Notes under the pieces: model-generated
The model's input: only the letters and a program-made list of their open reading frames with translations
Told to the model about the DNA's origin: nothing
Database searches by the model: none
Made by a program: the position numbers and the translations under genes
NCBI RefSeq assembly: GCF_003992135.1
Contig: NZ_RQVN01000010.1
Coordinates: 1 to 56,255 of the forward strand
Origin: Veillonella sp. VA142
Lineage (GTDB): Bacteria; Bacillota; Negativicutes; Veillonellales; Veillonellaceae
Direction of reading: 5' to 3'
DNA length: 56,255 nt
Shown: piece by piece, positions 32,702-41,620 of the stretch
How positions within the stretch are numbered: the first letter of the stretch is position 1
Layout of the letters: every line of letters begins with the position of its first letter

Positions 32702-32835
32702 GTAAAACATGTATGCTGGAAAATTGGAAAAAAAATATAAAAATGAGTTACCATAAGACGCGATGCAGTACAAAATATTATAAGATGTTGTGGTATAGAT
32801 TATTTTGTGTGTAAAGGAAATTCCCTTTACAACTA

Positions 32836-32864
32836 TTGACAAGTCACCAAAATATTGGTAGTAT
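32836..32864 (+). promoter_or_regulatory. Promoter of the ylxM-ffh operon
   Basis: TTGACA (32836-32841), 17 bp, TAGTAT (32859-32864), about 65 bp before ylxM. Confidence 0.65.
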
Positions 32865-32927
32865 AGGGTGTAAATATTTTTTGCTTGACAGATGATACTT
32901 TCAGAGCACATGTCGAAGGAGGGAACC

Positions 32928-33251
32928 ATGGAAGAACGAATGACAATTAGTTTGTTATTAGATTTTTATGGATCTTTGCTGACGGAGCGCCAACGAGAGT
33001 GTTATGCTTTGCATCATGAAGATGATATGTCATTAGGTGAAATTGCAGAAGAATTGAGCATCTCCAGACAAGCCGTCCACGATAATATTGAACGAGCGAA
33101 GTCTAGTATGGAAGCCTATGAACAGAAATTACATCTGATTGAACAATATTTACTACGGCAAAACATTGTGAAGGAACTGAAAGAACAATTAGGCCCCGTC
33201 ACAGCTACATCGAAATCGATTCAGTCATTATTAACACAATTGGAGGGCTAG
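32928..33251 (+). CDS. ylxM: YlxM family DNA-binding protein
   Basis: YlxM (UPF0122, 107 residues) is a small sigma-70 region-4-like helix-turn-helix protein encoded next to ffh in Firmicutes and linked to signal recognition particle function. The LTERQRECYALHHEDDMS and SISRQAVHDNIERAK stretches are typical. The ATG at 32928 has GAAGGAGGG upstream; an earlier in-frame ATG is rejected. Its stop lies one base before the ffh ATG. Confidence 0.92.
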   Translation: MEERMTISLLLDFYGSLLTERQRECYALHHEDDMSLGEIAEELSISRQAVHDNIERAKSSMEAYEQKLHLIEQYLLRQNIVKELKEQLGPVTATSKSIQSLLTQLEG

Positions 33252-33252
33252 T

Positions 33253-34602
33253 ATGGCTTTTGAAAATTTAACGCATAAATTGCAAGAAGCCTTTGCATCC
33301 TTAAAGGGAAAAGGTAAAATTTCTGAAGATGATGTCAATCTAGCGTTACGACAAGTTCGTTTTGCCTTGTTAGAAGCAGACGTAAACTTTGCAGTAGCGA
33401 AAGGCTTTATTACCCGTATTAAGGACAAAGCCTTGGGAGAAGAAGTATTTGGCTCTTTGAACCCAGCGCAAACGGTTATTAAAATTGTGAATGACGAATT
33501 GACCGAGTTATTAGGCGGCACTGAAAGTCGTATCATGATTTCTCCCAAAGCACCGACTATCATTATGTTGGTAGGCTTGCAAGGGGCAGGTAAAACGACT
33601 ACGGCCGGCAAGTTGTCTGTACATCTTCGTAAACAAGGTAAGAATCCTATGCTAGTAGCAGCCGATGTGTATCGTCCAGCAGCAATTAAGCAATTGCAAG
33701 TGGTAGGTGCTCAAATCGATATTCCTGTATTCGCGAATGAAACACCGGGTGCGAATCCAGTAGAGATTGCGAAAGCAGGTATTGAAGAAGCGAAACGCCT
33801 ATTCAAAGACATTGTCATCATCGATACAGCAGGTCGCTTGGCCATTGATGAAACCTTGATGGATGAATTGGCTAATATCAAGCGTGAGGTAAAACCTCAT
33901 GAAATCTTGCTAGTAGTAGATGCTATGATTGGTCAAGATGCAGTAGGTACAGCAGAAGCATTTAATAATTACTTAGGTCTAGATGGTGTCATTTTGACGA
34001 AAATGGATGGCGATGCCCGTGGTGGCGCAGCCCTTTCTATTAAAGCAGTGACAGGAACACCAATTAAGTTTACAGGTACTAGTGAAAAGATGGACGGCTT
34101 AGAAGTATTCCATCCGGATCGCATGGCATCTCGTATTCTTGATTTAGGCGATTTCAAAACATTGATTGAAAATGTGCAAAGTTCTATCGATGAAGAAGAA
34201 GCGAAAAAAATGGCTGAAAAAATGGCTAAAAATAGCTTTACCTTAGATGATTTCTTAGCACAAATGAACCAAATTCGCAAATTGGGTCCTTTGCAAAACT
34301 TATTGGGCATGTTGCCTGGTATGGGTAAATTGAAAGACCAGTTAGCTGGCTTTGACTTAGATAATAAAGAAGTACGTCAAATTGAGGCTATTATCAAATC
34401 TATGACGATGGCGGAACGTACGGATCCTAATATATTGAATGGTTCTCGCCGTAAACGTATTGCGGCAGGTTCCGGCACTACAGTGCAACGAGTGAATCAA
34501 TTGATCAAACAATTTGAAGAGGCTCGTAAATTTATGAAACAGATGCAGTCTATGAGCAAAGGTAAGAAGGGTATGTTCCCTAAATTACCGTTCATGGGAT
34601 AA
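33253..34602 (+). CDS. ffh: Signal recognition particle protein Ffh
   Basis: Ffh is the SRP GTPase that targets nascent membrane proteins to FtsY and SecYEG. The 449 residues comprise the N domain, the G domain with GLQGAGKTTTAGKL (P-loop), DTAGR and TKMDGDARGG, and a methionine-rich M domain ending in KKGMFPKLPFMG. GGAGG in the end of ylxM serves as its ribosome site. Confidence 0.97.
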   Translation: MAFENLTHKLQEAFASLKGKGKISEDDVNLALRQVRFALLEADVNFAVAKGFITRIKDKALGEEVFGSLNPAQTVIKIVNDELTELLGGTESRIMISPKAPTIIMLVGLQGAGKTTTAGKLSVHLRKQGKNPMLVAADVYRPAAIKQLQVVGAQIDIPVFANETPGANPVEIAKAGIEEAKRLFKDIVIIDTAGRLAIDETLMDELANIKREVKPHEILLVVDAMIGQDAVGTAEAFNNYLGLDGVILTKMDGDARGGAALSIKAVTGTPIKFTGTSEKMDGLEVFHPDRMASRILDLGDFKTLIENVQSSIDEEEAKKMAEKMAKNSFTLDDFLAQMNQIRKLGPLQNLLGMLPGMGKLKDQLAGFDLDNKEVRQIEAIIKSMTMAERTDPNILNGSRRKRIAAGSGTTVQRVNQLIKQFEEARKFMKQMQSMSKGKKGMFPKLPFMG

Positions 34603-34629
34603 TATTCTATTTAAGGAGGTGAAAGAAGA

Positions 34630-34893
34630 ATGTTAAAAATCCGTTTAACTCGTTTAGGTGCTAAAAAAGCTCCTTTCTATCGTATCGTTGTTGCTGACTC
34701 CCGCGCTCCACGCGAAGGCCGTCCAGTTGATACAGTAGGTCAATACGATGCTACTAAAAACCCAGCAATCGTTAATATTGACGAAGAGAAAGCATTAGAG
34801 TGGTTGGGTAAAGGTGCACAACCTACTGATACTGTTCGCTCCTTGTTCAAAAAACATGGTGTTATGCAAAAATTTGCTGACGCTAAAAAATAA
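34630..34893 (+). CDS. rpsP: 30S ribosomal protein S16
   Basis: S16 (87 residues) is a primary-assembly protein of the small subunit. [20 protein letters not shown] and [10 protein letters not shown] are diagnostic. AAGGAGGTGAAAG precedes the ATG. The ffh-rpsP-khpA-ylqD-rimM order is the Firmicutes arrangement. Confidence 0.97.
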   Translation: MLKIRLTRLGAKKAPFYRIVVADSRAPREGRPVDTVGQYDATKNPAIVNIDEEKALEWLGKGAQPTDTVRSLFKKHGVMQKFADAKK

Positions 34894-34914
34894 TTAATAG
34901 AGAGGCGTACTGTG

Positions 34915-35142
34915 ATGCAAGAATTAATTACATTAATTGTTCAATCATTAGTTAAGCAACCTGAAGCTGTTTCTGTTACCATGGAAGTCCGTGATCAAGT
35001 GGAAGTCTATGAAATCCGTGTCGCACCTGATGATATGGGTAAAGTAATCGGAAAGCAAGGTAAGATTGCGAAAGCGATTCGCGCTGTGGCTAAAGCAGCG
35101 GCTATTAAAGAGAACAAGAAGATATCCGTTGATATTGTCTAA
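34915..35142 (+). CDS. khpA: KH domain RNA-binding protein KhpA
   Basis: KhpA (YlqC), about 75 residues, is a single KH-domain RNA-binding protein that pairs with KhpB and affects cell division and envelope gene expression in streptococci. The GKVIGKQGKIAKAIRAV loop is the KH GxxG motif. A GTG at 34912 is an alternative start; the AGAGG site suits either. Confidence 0.93.
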   Translation: MQELITLIVQSLVKQPEAVSVTMEVRDQVEVYEIRVAPDDMGKVIGKQGKIAKAIRAVAKAAAIKENKKISVDIV

Positions 35143-35154
35143 AAGGGTGGTAAC

Positions 35155-35562
35155 ATGGAAGAAATGACATTACGCGTACCCGTGGCAATTAAGTCTAAGG
35201 TTACGGACACTTTAAAAAACAAAATTATTGCTGATTTACAACAACAAATGGATATGGCGGACCAAGATTTACAACAAATCGAATTCCAAGCTAAACGTTT
35301 GTTAAGTGAACAAGCCAAAATTGATGCACAAGGTTTAATCCAATTGCGTCAACAAATCGAGGAAGATAAGCAACAACGTATAGCTTTCAAAGCTCAAGTA
35401 GCAGAGCATTTGAAAGAAGCGGAAAAGCTTGAAATTGGTTCTGAAATTGCCCAAGGCCAAATGGAGCAAACGATTACTGTGAAAATCGGTGATAATTTAG
35501 ATGCTCTTATGGGGTCTGAAATTTTGTTAGAAGATGGCAAAGTTGTGGCATTCCGTCAATAA
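35155..35562 (+). CDS. ylqD: YlqD family protein
   Basis: This 135-residue protein lies where ylqD does in Bacillus. It is strongly helical and Gln/Glu-rich through residues 20-95, predicting a long coiled coil, with a C-terminal beta region (VKIGDNLDALMGSEILLEDGK). Function is unknown; conserved neighbours suggest a link to ribosome or RNA metabolism. Its stop overlaps the rimM ATG by one base (TAATG). Confidence 0.8.
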   Translation: MEEMTLRVPVAIKSKVTDTLKNKIIADLQQQMDMADQDLQQIEFQAKRLLSEQAKIDAQGLIQLRQQIEEDKQQRIAFKAQVAEHLKEAEKLEIGSEIAQGQMEQTITVKIGDNLDALMGSEILLEDGKVVAFRQ

Positions 35563-36059
35563 TGGATACACAAGAACTGATTACTATCGGTGTGATCGTC
35601 GCTCCGCACGGCGTGCGGGGCGATGTTCGTATATTGCCGAGAACAGACTTTCCAGATCGGTTTATGAAAATGGATGTATGCTACATCAATGGTTCACCAT
35701 ACCATATTACCTCCGCTAAATTTCATAAACAGTTTATTTTGGCCACTTTTAAAGAATTACCTGACCGCACTGCTGTAGAGCGTTTGGGGAAACAAGAAAT
35801 TAAAGTGCCAAGGCAAGATTTGGTGGAACTGCCAGAAGATAGATATTATATCTTTGAAATCGAAGGCCTTGCCGTGGAAGATACGGAAGGTAATGATTTA
35901 GGTATTGTAAAAGAAGTATTACAGCCTGGTGCAAACGATGTGTACGTAGTAGCCAAAGAAGGTGAACCGGATTTATTGTTGCCTGCTTTGAAAACAGTGG
36001 TGTTAACTATTGATATTGAAGGTGGTAAAATGATCGTTGATCCTCCAGAATGGTTGTAA
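35562..36059 (+). CDS. rimM: 16S rRNA processing protein RimM
   Basis: RimM assists 30S maturation by binding S19 and the 16S 3' domain. The 165-residue protein shows the start region ITIGVIVAPHGVRGDVRI and the PRC-barrel part with DRYYIFEIEGL and PGANDVYVV. A terminator follows 2 bases after the stop, so trmD and rplS, which usually follow, are absent here. Confidence 0.94.
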   Translation: MDTQELITIGVIVAPHGVRGDVRILPRTDFPDRFMKMDVCYINGSPYHITSAKFHKQFILATFKELPDRTAVERLGKQEIKVPRQDLVELPEDRYYIFEIEGLAVEDTEGNDLGIVKEVLQPGANDVYVVAKEGEPDLLLPALKTVVLTIDIEGGKMIVDPPEWL

Positions 36060-36061
36060 TA

Positions 36062-36114
36062 GAAAAGTCCCTTGTACTGAGTGCAATGATGCATTCAGTA
36101 CAAGGGACTTTTTG
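36062..36114 (+). terminator. Terminator after rimM
   Basis: AAAAGTCCCTTGTACTGA pairs with TCAGTACAAGGGACTTTT, extended by TGC/GCA with an adjacent mismatch, and runs into TTTTT. Confidence 0.93.
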
Positions 36115-36140
36115 CATCTATGAACTATAGACATACATAG

Positions 36141-36220
36141 CATAAAGAATAAATATTCATATATTATTGCATATATAAATAATATATGTTATTATACATT
36201 CATAAGGAATAAATATACAT
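36141..36220 (+). promoter_or_regulatory. Promoter flanked by two ArgR-type boxes
   Basis: CATAAAGAATAAATATTCAT (36141-36160) and CATAAGGAATAAATATACAT (36201-36220) are identical at 18 of 20 positions and begin exactly 60 bp apart. Each contains the ARG-box core GAATAAATAT. A promoter TTGCAT-17-TATTAT (36167-36195) lies between them, so the first box is upstream of -35 and the second covers the start region. ArgR/AhrC repression of the operon by arginine is inferred from the box and the genes. Confidence 0.75.
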
Positions 36221-36243
36221 TTTTTTTAAAAGGAGATATACTT

Positions 36244-37431
36244 ATGAATGCAAATATTAATCAATTAGCAAAAACGTTCACAAAGGATATGATAGGCTGG
36301 AGAAGACATATTCATGCACATCCCGAATTATCTGGAAAAGAGAAAGAAACACAGAAAATGATTATGGGTGTATTGGATGCATTAGGTATAGAACATAAAG
36401 ATAATGTGTACGGTTATGCAGTCATTGGTACTATTCATGGAGGACATGAAGGCCCTAATATTGCATTGCGGGCAGATATGGATGCATTGCCTATCGTAGA
36501 AACTACAGGATTACCGTTTGTTTCGCAAGAAACAGGCATTATGCATGCTTGTGGACATGATAGCCATGTAGCGATTTTGTTGGGAACAGCGAGCATCTTA
36601 CAAAGTATTCGTGATGAATTGCATGGTACGGTGACCCTTGTGTTTCAACCAGCCGAGGAAGAGGCTCTAATTGCAGGTGCTAAAGGTATTATGGAGTCTG
36701 GGGTGTTGGATACCGTGGATGAAATTTTTGGACTTCATGTATGGCCTCAAATATCAGTAGGTAAAATTGGCTTAAAAGCAGGACACTTTATGGCGGCCTC
36801 CGATAGATTCAATGTAGATATTGTGGGAAAAGCAACACATGGAGCAGAACCACATAATGGAATTGATGCCATTGTAGCAGCGGCTAACTGGATTACGTCG
36901 GTGGAATCGATTATTGCTAGAGAAACAAATCCAATGGACCAAGTGGTTTGTACAATTGGTGTTTTTCAAGCGGGAGAACGTTACAATGTGGGGGCAGGAC
37001 TAGCCCATTTAGAAGGCACTTGTAGAACCTACGATCCGAACAAAAGGGATTATATGGAAGCAAGATTGACAAAAAGTTTGGAAGCCCTTGATAGTATGTT
37101 TGGGACGAAGAGCACTATTGAGTATAAGCGGGGACATGGTGCCACGATTAATAGCGAAGCCTCTGTGGCACATGCAGCCTCTGTAGTGGCCGACTATTTA
37201 GGGGAAGAGGCAGTGCAAATGATGGAGCACCCCTCTATGGCAGCAGAAGATTTTTCAGCTTATTTACAGCATATTCCGGGTACTTTCATTTGGTTGGGAA
37301 CTGGGTTTGAGGGCAACCCACCATTGCATAACGCAGGATTTACTATTGATGAAAGTATTTTAACATCTGGCGCGACTATGATGGCGGGCATTGTGTGGGA
37401 ACGCTTATGTGGAGCCTCTAACATGAAATAG
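36244..37431 (+). CDS. M20 family amidohydrolase (candidate N-acetylornithine deacetylase)
   Basis: The 395-residue cytosolic metallopeptidase has the M20D landmarks: RRHIHAHPELS, ALRADMDALPI, HACGHDSH (Cys103, His105) and PAEEE (Glu138/Glu139). Family members hydrolyse N-acyl amino acids. It is first in an operon with argF, argC, argB and argD, directly after the ArgR boxes, so N-acetylornithine or N-acetylcitrulline are reasonable substrates. Classical ArgE belongs to a different M20 subgroup; substitution is inferred. Confidence 0.8.
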   Translation: MNANINQLAKTFTKDMIGWRRHIHAHPELSGKEKETQKMIMGVLDALGIEHKDNVYGYAVIGTIHGGHEGPNIALRADMDALPIVETTGLPFVSQETGIMHACGHDSHVAILLGTASILQSIRDELHGTVTLVFQPAEEEALIAGAKGIMESGVLDTVDEIFGLHVWPQISVGKIGLKAGHFMAASDRFNVDIVGKATHGAEPHNGIDAIVAAANWITSVESIIARETNPMDQVVCTIGVFQAGERYNVGAGLAHLEGTCRTYDPNKRDYMEARLTKSLEALDSMFGTKSTIEYKRGHGATINSEASVAHAASVVADYLGEEAVQMMEHPSMAAEDFSAYLQHIPGTFIWLGTGFEGNPPLHNAGFTIDESILTSGATMMAGIVWERLCGASNMK

Positions 37432-37481
37432 TTGAATATGAGATATAAAAAGGATACGTAAGGATGAGAAGGATAAATACA

Positions 37482-38507
37482 ATGAATGTACAGGGAAAAT
37501 CATTTTTGACATTATTGGACTATACACCAGAAGAAATCTATTATCTATTAGACTTAGCATCTACCTTAAAACGCGATAAAAAAGCAGGACAAGAGAAACA
37601 ACTATTAGCAGGAAAAAACTTTGCTCTTATCTTTGAAAAGGATTCTACGAGAACGCGGTGTGCATTTGAAGTGGGGGCTGCCGATCAAGGGGCACATACG
37701 ACATATTTAGGTCCTAGTGGAACACAAATGAATAAAAAAGAAACATTAAAAGATACAGCCCGTGTGCTAGGGTCTATGTATGATGCGATAGAATTTAGAG
37801 GATTTGCGCAGGAGGATGTAGAAACCTTGGCAGAATATGCCGGTGTTCCAGTGTGGAATGGGCTTACAGATGCGGATCATCCAACACAAACATTGGCCAA
37901 TTTTTTGACCTTACAGGAACATGTGGAGAGACCATTGAAAGAGTTATCCTTTGCCTATGTAGGACATGGACAGTCGAATATGTGCCATGCTTTGATGATT
38001 GGGGCAGTGAAATTAGGGATGGACTTTCGTGTGATTGGACCAAAAAAATATGCACCTAGTGGCAAGATTTACGAAGCTTGCCTTGAAATTGCAAAGACAA
38101 CAGGCGCTACGATTACTTTCACAGATAAGGTAGAAAAAGGCGTGAAAGGATTAGATGTTATCTATACAGGGGTATGGGTAACGATGGGCGATACTTATGA
38201 TATGTGGGAAGAGAGAATTAAAGAATTTTTACCATATCGTATTACACAACATATGTTAGAGCTTACTGGCAACCCATCGATTAAATTTTGCCACTGCTTA
38301 CCTGCTTTCCATAATGGGGATACACAAGTGGGTAAAGATATCTTAGAGCGCTTTGGATTAGATGGCATAGAAGTGACAGAAGAGGTATTTGAAGGGCCTC
38401 ATTCGTTAGCTTTCGAGGAAGCAGAAAATAGACTGCACACTATTAAAGCAGTTATGGTAGCCACGTTTGGAAACTATCCAATGAAAGGGAGTAAATCCTA
38501 TGTATAA
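37482..38507 (+). CDS. argF: Ornithine carbamoyltransferase
   Basis: ArgF joins ornithine and carbamoyl phosphate to citrulline. The 341-residue chain has STRTR (55-59) for carbamoyl phosphate, HPTQ (133-136) and HCLPAFH (about 271-277), the ornithine-specific signature. The ATG at 37482 with AGAAGG upstream is chosen over an earlier ATG at 37464. Its stop overlaps the argC start (8 bases). Catabolic ArcB is a possible reading, but the arginine-biosynthesis neighbours favour ArgF. Confidence 0.94.
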   Translation: MNVQGKSFLTLLDYTPEEIYYLLDLASTLKRDKKAGQEKQLLAGKNFALIFEKDSTRTRCAFEVGAADQGAHTTYLGPSGTQMNKKETLKDTARVLGSMYDAIEFRGFAQEDVETLAEYAGVPVWNGLTDADHPTQTLANFLTLQEHVERPLKELSFAYVGHGQSNMCHALMIGAVKLGMDFRVIGPKKYAPSGKIYEACLEIAKTTGATITFTDKVEKGVKGLDVIYTGVWVTMGDTYDMWEERIKEFLPYRITQHMLELTGNPSIKFCHCLPAFHNGDTQVGKDILERFGLDGIEVTEEVFEGPHSLAFEEAENRLHTIKAVMVATFGNYPMKGSKSYV

Positions 38508-39444
38508 AGCTTGTATCGTAGGAAGAGAGGGAACAACAGGACTTAGAATTGATGAACGATTACAAACGCATCCTGATGTAGAGGTGTTACCAATACCAGA
38601 AGAATTGCGTAAAGATGTACCCACGATTATGAAAGTAGCCAAAGAATCGGATGTGGTGTTTTTATGCTTACCAGATCAAGCCTCTAAAGATATCGTCGCA
38701 GCATGTCAAGAAGAGTGGACAGAAACGACAGGACCCGTAGTGATTGATGCCTCCACTGCATTTAGAGTAGATCCAAGCTGGGCCTATGGATTTCCAGAAT
38801 TAAGCAAAGAGCATCGTCAACAGATTCAAACAGCTAAATGGATAGCGAATCCTGGCTGTCATGCAAGTGGGATGATTGCTATCTGGTATCCATTGATGCA
38901 AAAAGGATTGTTGACTAACACATATCATGGCGCGGCGACTTCTTTAACAGGATATAGTGGAGGTGGTAAATCCATGATTCAATCCTATGATGGAGAAGAT
39001 AAAGGGATTGATTTGTACGCCCCTCGTCATTATGCCCTAGGACAGCAACATAAACATTTACCAGAAGTAGTCCATCAGTGTGGATTGGCTACAGAACCGA
39101 TTATTATGCCTATAGTGGATGATTATTACAGTGGTATGCTAGTGTCTGTGCCATTAGTCATGGATGACTTCATGGATCACATGACCATGGAACAGATTTT
39201 TGAAGTTTATCAAAAGGCTTATCAAGATAGTCCGCTTATCTCAGTGGAATCACAAGATACTGGTATGATTAGCGCCAATACAATGAGTGGTTATGATGGT
39301 ATGAAAATACTGGTGACCGGTCAGGATGGACGTGTAGTAGTTCATGCATTGTATGATAATTTAGGAAAAGGGGCATCCGGAGCGGCTATACAGAATATGA
39401 ATATTGCACTAGGGCTAACAGAAACAACAGGATTACATATATAA
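38500..39444 (+). CDS. argC: N-acetyl-gamma-glutamyl-phosphate reductase, less common type
   Basis: ArgC reduces N-acetylglutamyl phosphate to the semialdehyde with NADPH. The 314-residue protein has [11 protein letters not shown] near the N-terminus for NADPH and catalytic Cys120 in NPGCHASG. Its short form and opening match the less common ArgC type (argC_other) rather than the standard Bacillus one. It is translationally linked to argF and precedes argB by 12 bases. Confidence 0.9.
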   Translation: MYKACIVGREGTTGLRIDERLQTHPDVEVLPIPEELRKDVPTIMKVAKESDVVFLCLPDQASKDIVAACQEEWTETTGPVVIDASTAFRVDPSWAYGFPELSKEHRQQIQTAKWIANPGCHASGMIAIWYPLMQKGLLTNTYHGAATSLTGYSGGGKSMIQSYDGEDKGIDLYAPRHYALGQQHKHLPEVVHQCGLATEPIIMPIVDDYYSGMLVSVPLVMDDFMDHMTMEQIFEVYQKAYQDSPLISVESQDTGMISANTMSGYDGMKILVTGQDGRVVVHALYDNLGKGASGAAIQNMNIALGLTETTGLHI

Positions 39445-39456
39445 GGAGATACAGCA

Positions 39457-40311
39457 ATGATAGATAATATGACGAGAGCACAGTTATTGACGGGAGCTGT
39501 GCCATATATCAAACAATATAGTAATCAATATGTGGTGGTTAAATATGGTGGCAATGCCATGACAGATTCAAAGTTGCGAAAAAGTGTGATGAAAGACCTG
39601 TTACTGTTACAATTAGTAGGAGTCAAAGTCGTGTTGGTTCATGGTGGAGGACCAGCGATTAATGACACCTTACAAGCAGTGGGAAAAATGTCCACCTTTC
39701 ATAATGGATTGCGAGTGACAGATGAGGAAACCTTAGATGTGGCGCAAATGGTATTAGCAGGAAAAGTCAATAAAGACCTAGTGGCAGATCTAGTGGCATT
39801 AGGCGGTAAAGCCGTAGGATTATGTGGCATTGATGGCTCTATGATACAAGCATACCAAAAAGAAGAGACCCTTGGATTTGTGGGTGTTATTGATCAAGTG
39901 GATATATCCTTAATAGAAACAACTATAGCAGCTGGATATATTCCAGTGATAGCGACTGTCGGCGTAGATGATTCGGGCCAGGTATATAATATCAATGCAG
40001 ATACAGCGGCCTCATATATTGCAGGTGCATTGCAAGCAGAAACGATGATAGCAATGACAAACATAGATGGGGTATTAACAGATGTAACAGATCCTGAATC
40101 ATTATTGAGTGTACTAACGGTGAAAGAGGTACAATCCATGAAAGAAAAAGGAATCATAGCAGGTGGCATGATTCCTAAGGTAGATTCTTGTGTAGACGCA
40201 TTACAAGCAGGAGCTAAAAAAGTATTTATCATCAATGGTGAAATCCCTCATGCTATATTAATTGAACTGTTAACAGATGAAGGGTTGGGCACTATGTTCA
40301 TAAAGGAGTAG
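39457..40311 (+). CDS. argB: Acetylglutamate kinase
   Basis: ArgB phosphorylates N-acetylglutamate. The 284-residue amino-acid-kinase fold shows VVKYGGNAM near the start, VLVHGGGPAIN for nucleotide binding, and IAGGMIPKVDSC late in the chain. AAGGAG precedes the ATG. A longer N-terminal helix, as in arginine-inhibited hexameric ArgB, may be represented by MIDNMTRAQLLTGAVPYIKQ, so feedback inhibition is possible. Confidence 0.94.
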   Translation: MIDNMTRAQLLTGAVPYIKQYSNQYVVVKYGGNAMTDSKLRKSVMKDLLLLQLVGVKVVLVHGGGPAINDTLQAVGKMSTFHNGLRVTDEETLDVAQMVLAGKVNKDLVADLVALGGKAVGLCGIDGSMIQAYQKEETLGFVGVIDQVDISLIETTIAAGYIPVIATVGVDDSGQVYNINADTAASYIAGALQAETMIAMTNIDGVLTDVTDPESLLSVLTVKEVQSMKEKGIIAGGMIPKVDSCVDALQAGAKKVFIINGEIPHAILIELLTDEGLGTMFIKE

Positions 40312-40318
40312 AGGACTT

Positions 40319-41560
40319 ATGGGGATTAAAGAGCTAAATGAGGAAATGGTAGCACATATACAAGAGGCTACAAAATTAACAGAGCTAGAAGACACACAGA
40401 TATTAGATACCACGTATATTGCACATACCTATGGAAGACAACCAGTAGAGTTTGTACAAGGGAAAGGCTCAACCTTAATAGATAAGACAGGAAACACATA
40501 CATTGATATGAGCTCTGGTATTGGGGTCACAGCATTTGGGTTTTGTGACTCTCAATGGCAAGCTGCCGTAATTGCGCAGGTAGAAGCCTTGAACCATGTA
40601 TCTAATTTGTACTACACATCGCCACAGGCAAAATTAGCGGAAATATTATGTCATAAAACAGGCATGAAAAAAGTGTTCTTTTGTAATTCAGGAGCGGAAG
40701 CCAATGAATGTGCCATTAAAGTAGCTCGTAAGTATAGCCATGATACGTATGGACTGAATAGATATCGTGTAGTGACTTTGCAAAATAGCTTTCATGGACG
40801 GACATTAGGAACCTTAATTGCCACAGGACAAGAAGTGTTTCATCAATATTATGGTCCCTTTCCTGAAGGGTTTTCATACATGCCACCGAATGATATAGAA
40901 GCGATTCCAACCTACCTCGGGAATAACAGTGTTTGTGCTGTTATGATGGAGTCCATACAAGGGGAAGGCGGTGTCATGCCTTTAGATGATGAGTTTGTAA
41001 AAGCCGTAGTCGACTATGCACATGAACACGATATCCTAGTCATTATGGACGAAGTACAAACAGGGAATGGTAGAACAGGCAAACTCTATGGGTATGAGTA
41101 TTATGGAATCACACCTGATATTGTGAGCACCGCTAAAGGATTAGCTGGAGGATTACCAATGGGAGCCACCTTGTTAGGAGAGAAGGTGGAGCATGTATTG
41201 CAAGTAGGAGATCATGGCTCTACCTTTGGTGGAAATCCTATATGTGCGGCAGGAGCTATTTCGATTATGAGTCATATGGATGAGGCTATGTTGCAGTCAG
41301 TTCGTGAAAAAGGACAATATATTAAGGATAGATTAACAGGGCAAGAGGGGATTTTGTCTGTTTCTGGCAAAGGATTGATGATTGGTATAGAAACAGTGGT
41401 ACCAGTAAAAGATGTATTAGCAGCGTGCTTGCAAAAAGGGGTAGTGCTGTTGAGTGCAAAACAAAAGGTTCGTTTACTTCCAGCACTAACTATTTCCTAT
41501 GAAGAAATTGATATAGCTATGAAAGCCCTATTACAATCAATACAAGAGTTACGAGGTTAA
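40319..41560 (+). CDS. argD: Acetylornithine aminotransferase
   Basis: ArgD converts N-acetylglutamate semialdehyde to N-acetylornithine with PLP. Lys273 in STAKGLAGGLPMGA is the expected PLP lysine, and NSGAEANECAIKVARK and DEVQTGNGRTG are typical. The 413-residue chain begins with an extra 25-30 residues compared with many ArgD. It is the last gene of the operon; a strong terminator follows. Confidence 0.93.
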   Translation: MGIKELNEEMVAHIQEATKLTELEDTQILDTTYIAHTYGRQPVEFVQGKGSTLIDKTGNTYIDMSSGIGVTAFGFCDSQWQAAVIAQVEALNHVSNLYYTSPQAKLAEILCHKTGMKKVFFCNSGAEANECAIKVARKYSHDTYGLNRYRVVTLQNSFHGRTLGTLIATGQEVFHQYYGPFPEGFSYMPPNDIEAIPTYLGNNSVCAVMMESIQGEGGVMPLDDEFVKAVVDYAHEHDILVIMDEVQTGNGRTGKLYGYEYYGITPDIVSTAKGLAGGLPMGATLLGEKVEHVLQVGDHGSTFGGNPICAAGAISIMSHMDEAMLQSVREKGQYIKDRLTGQEGILSVSGKGLMIGIETVVPVKDVLAACLQKGVVLLSAKQKVRLLPALTISYEEIDIAMKALLQSIQELRG

Positions 41561-41562
41561 TG

Positions 41563-41608
41563 AAAAGCACGCCGTATTTCTACTTAAGTAGGAGTTAGGC
41601 GTGCTTTT
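41563..41608. terminator. Bidirectional terminator between argD and tmcAL
   Basis: AAAAGCACGCC pairs with GGCGTGCTTTT; the loop contains the palindrome CTACTTAAGTAG. The run of A/T at both ends serves argD on the plus strand and tmcAL on the minus strand. Confidence 0.88.
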
Positions 41609-41620
41609 ATTGGTTATATC

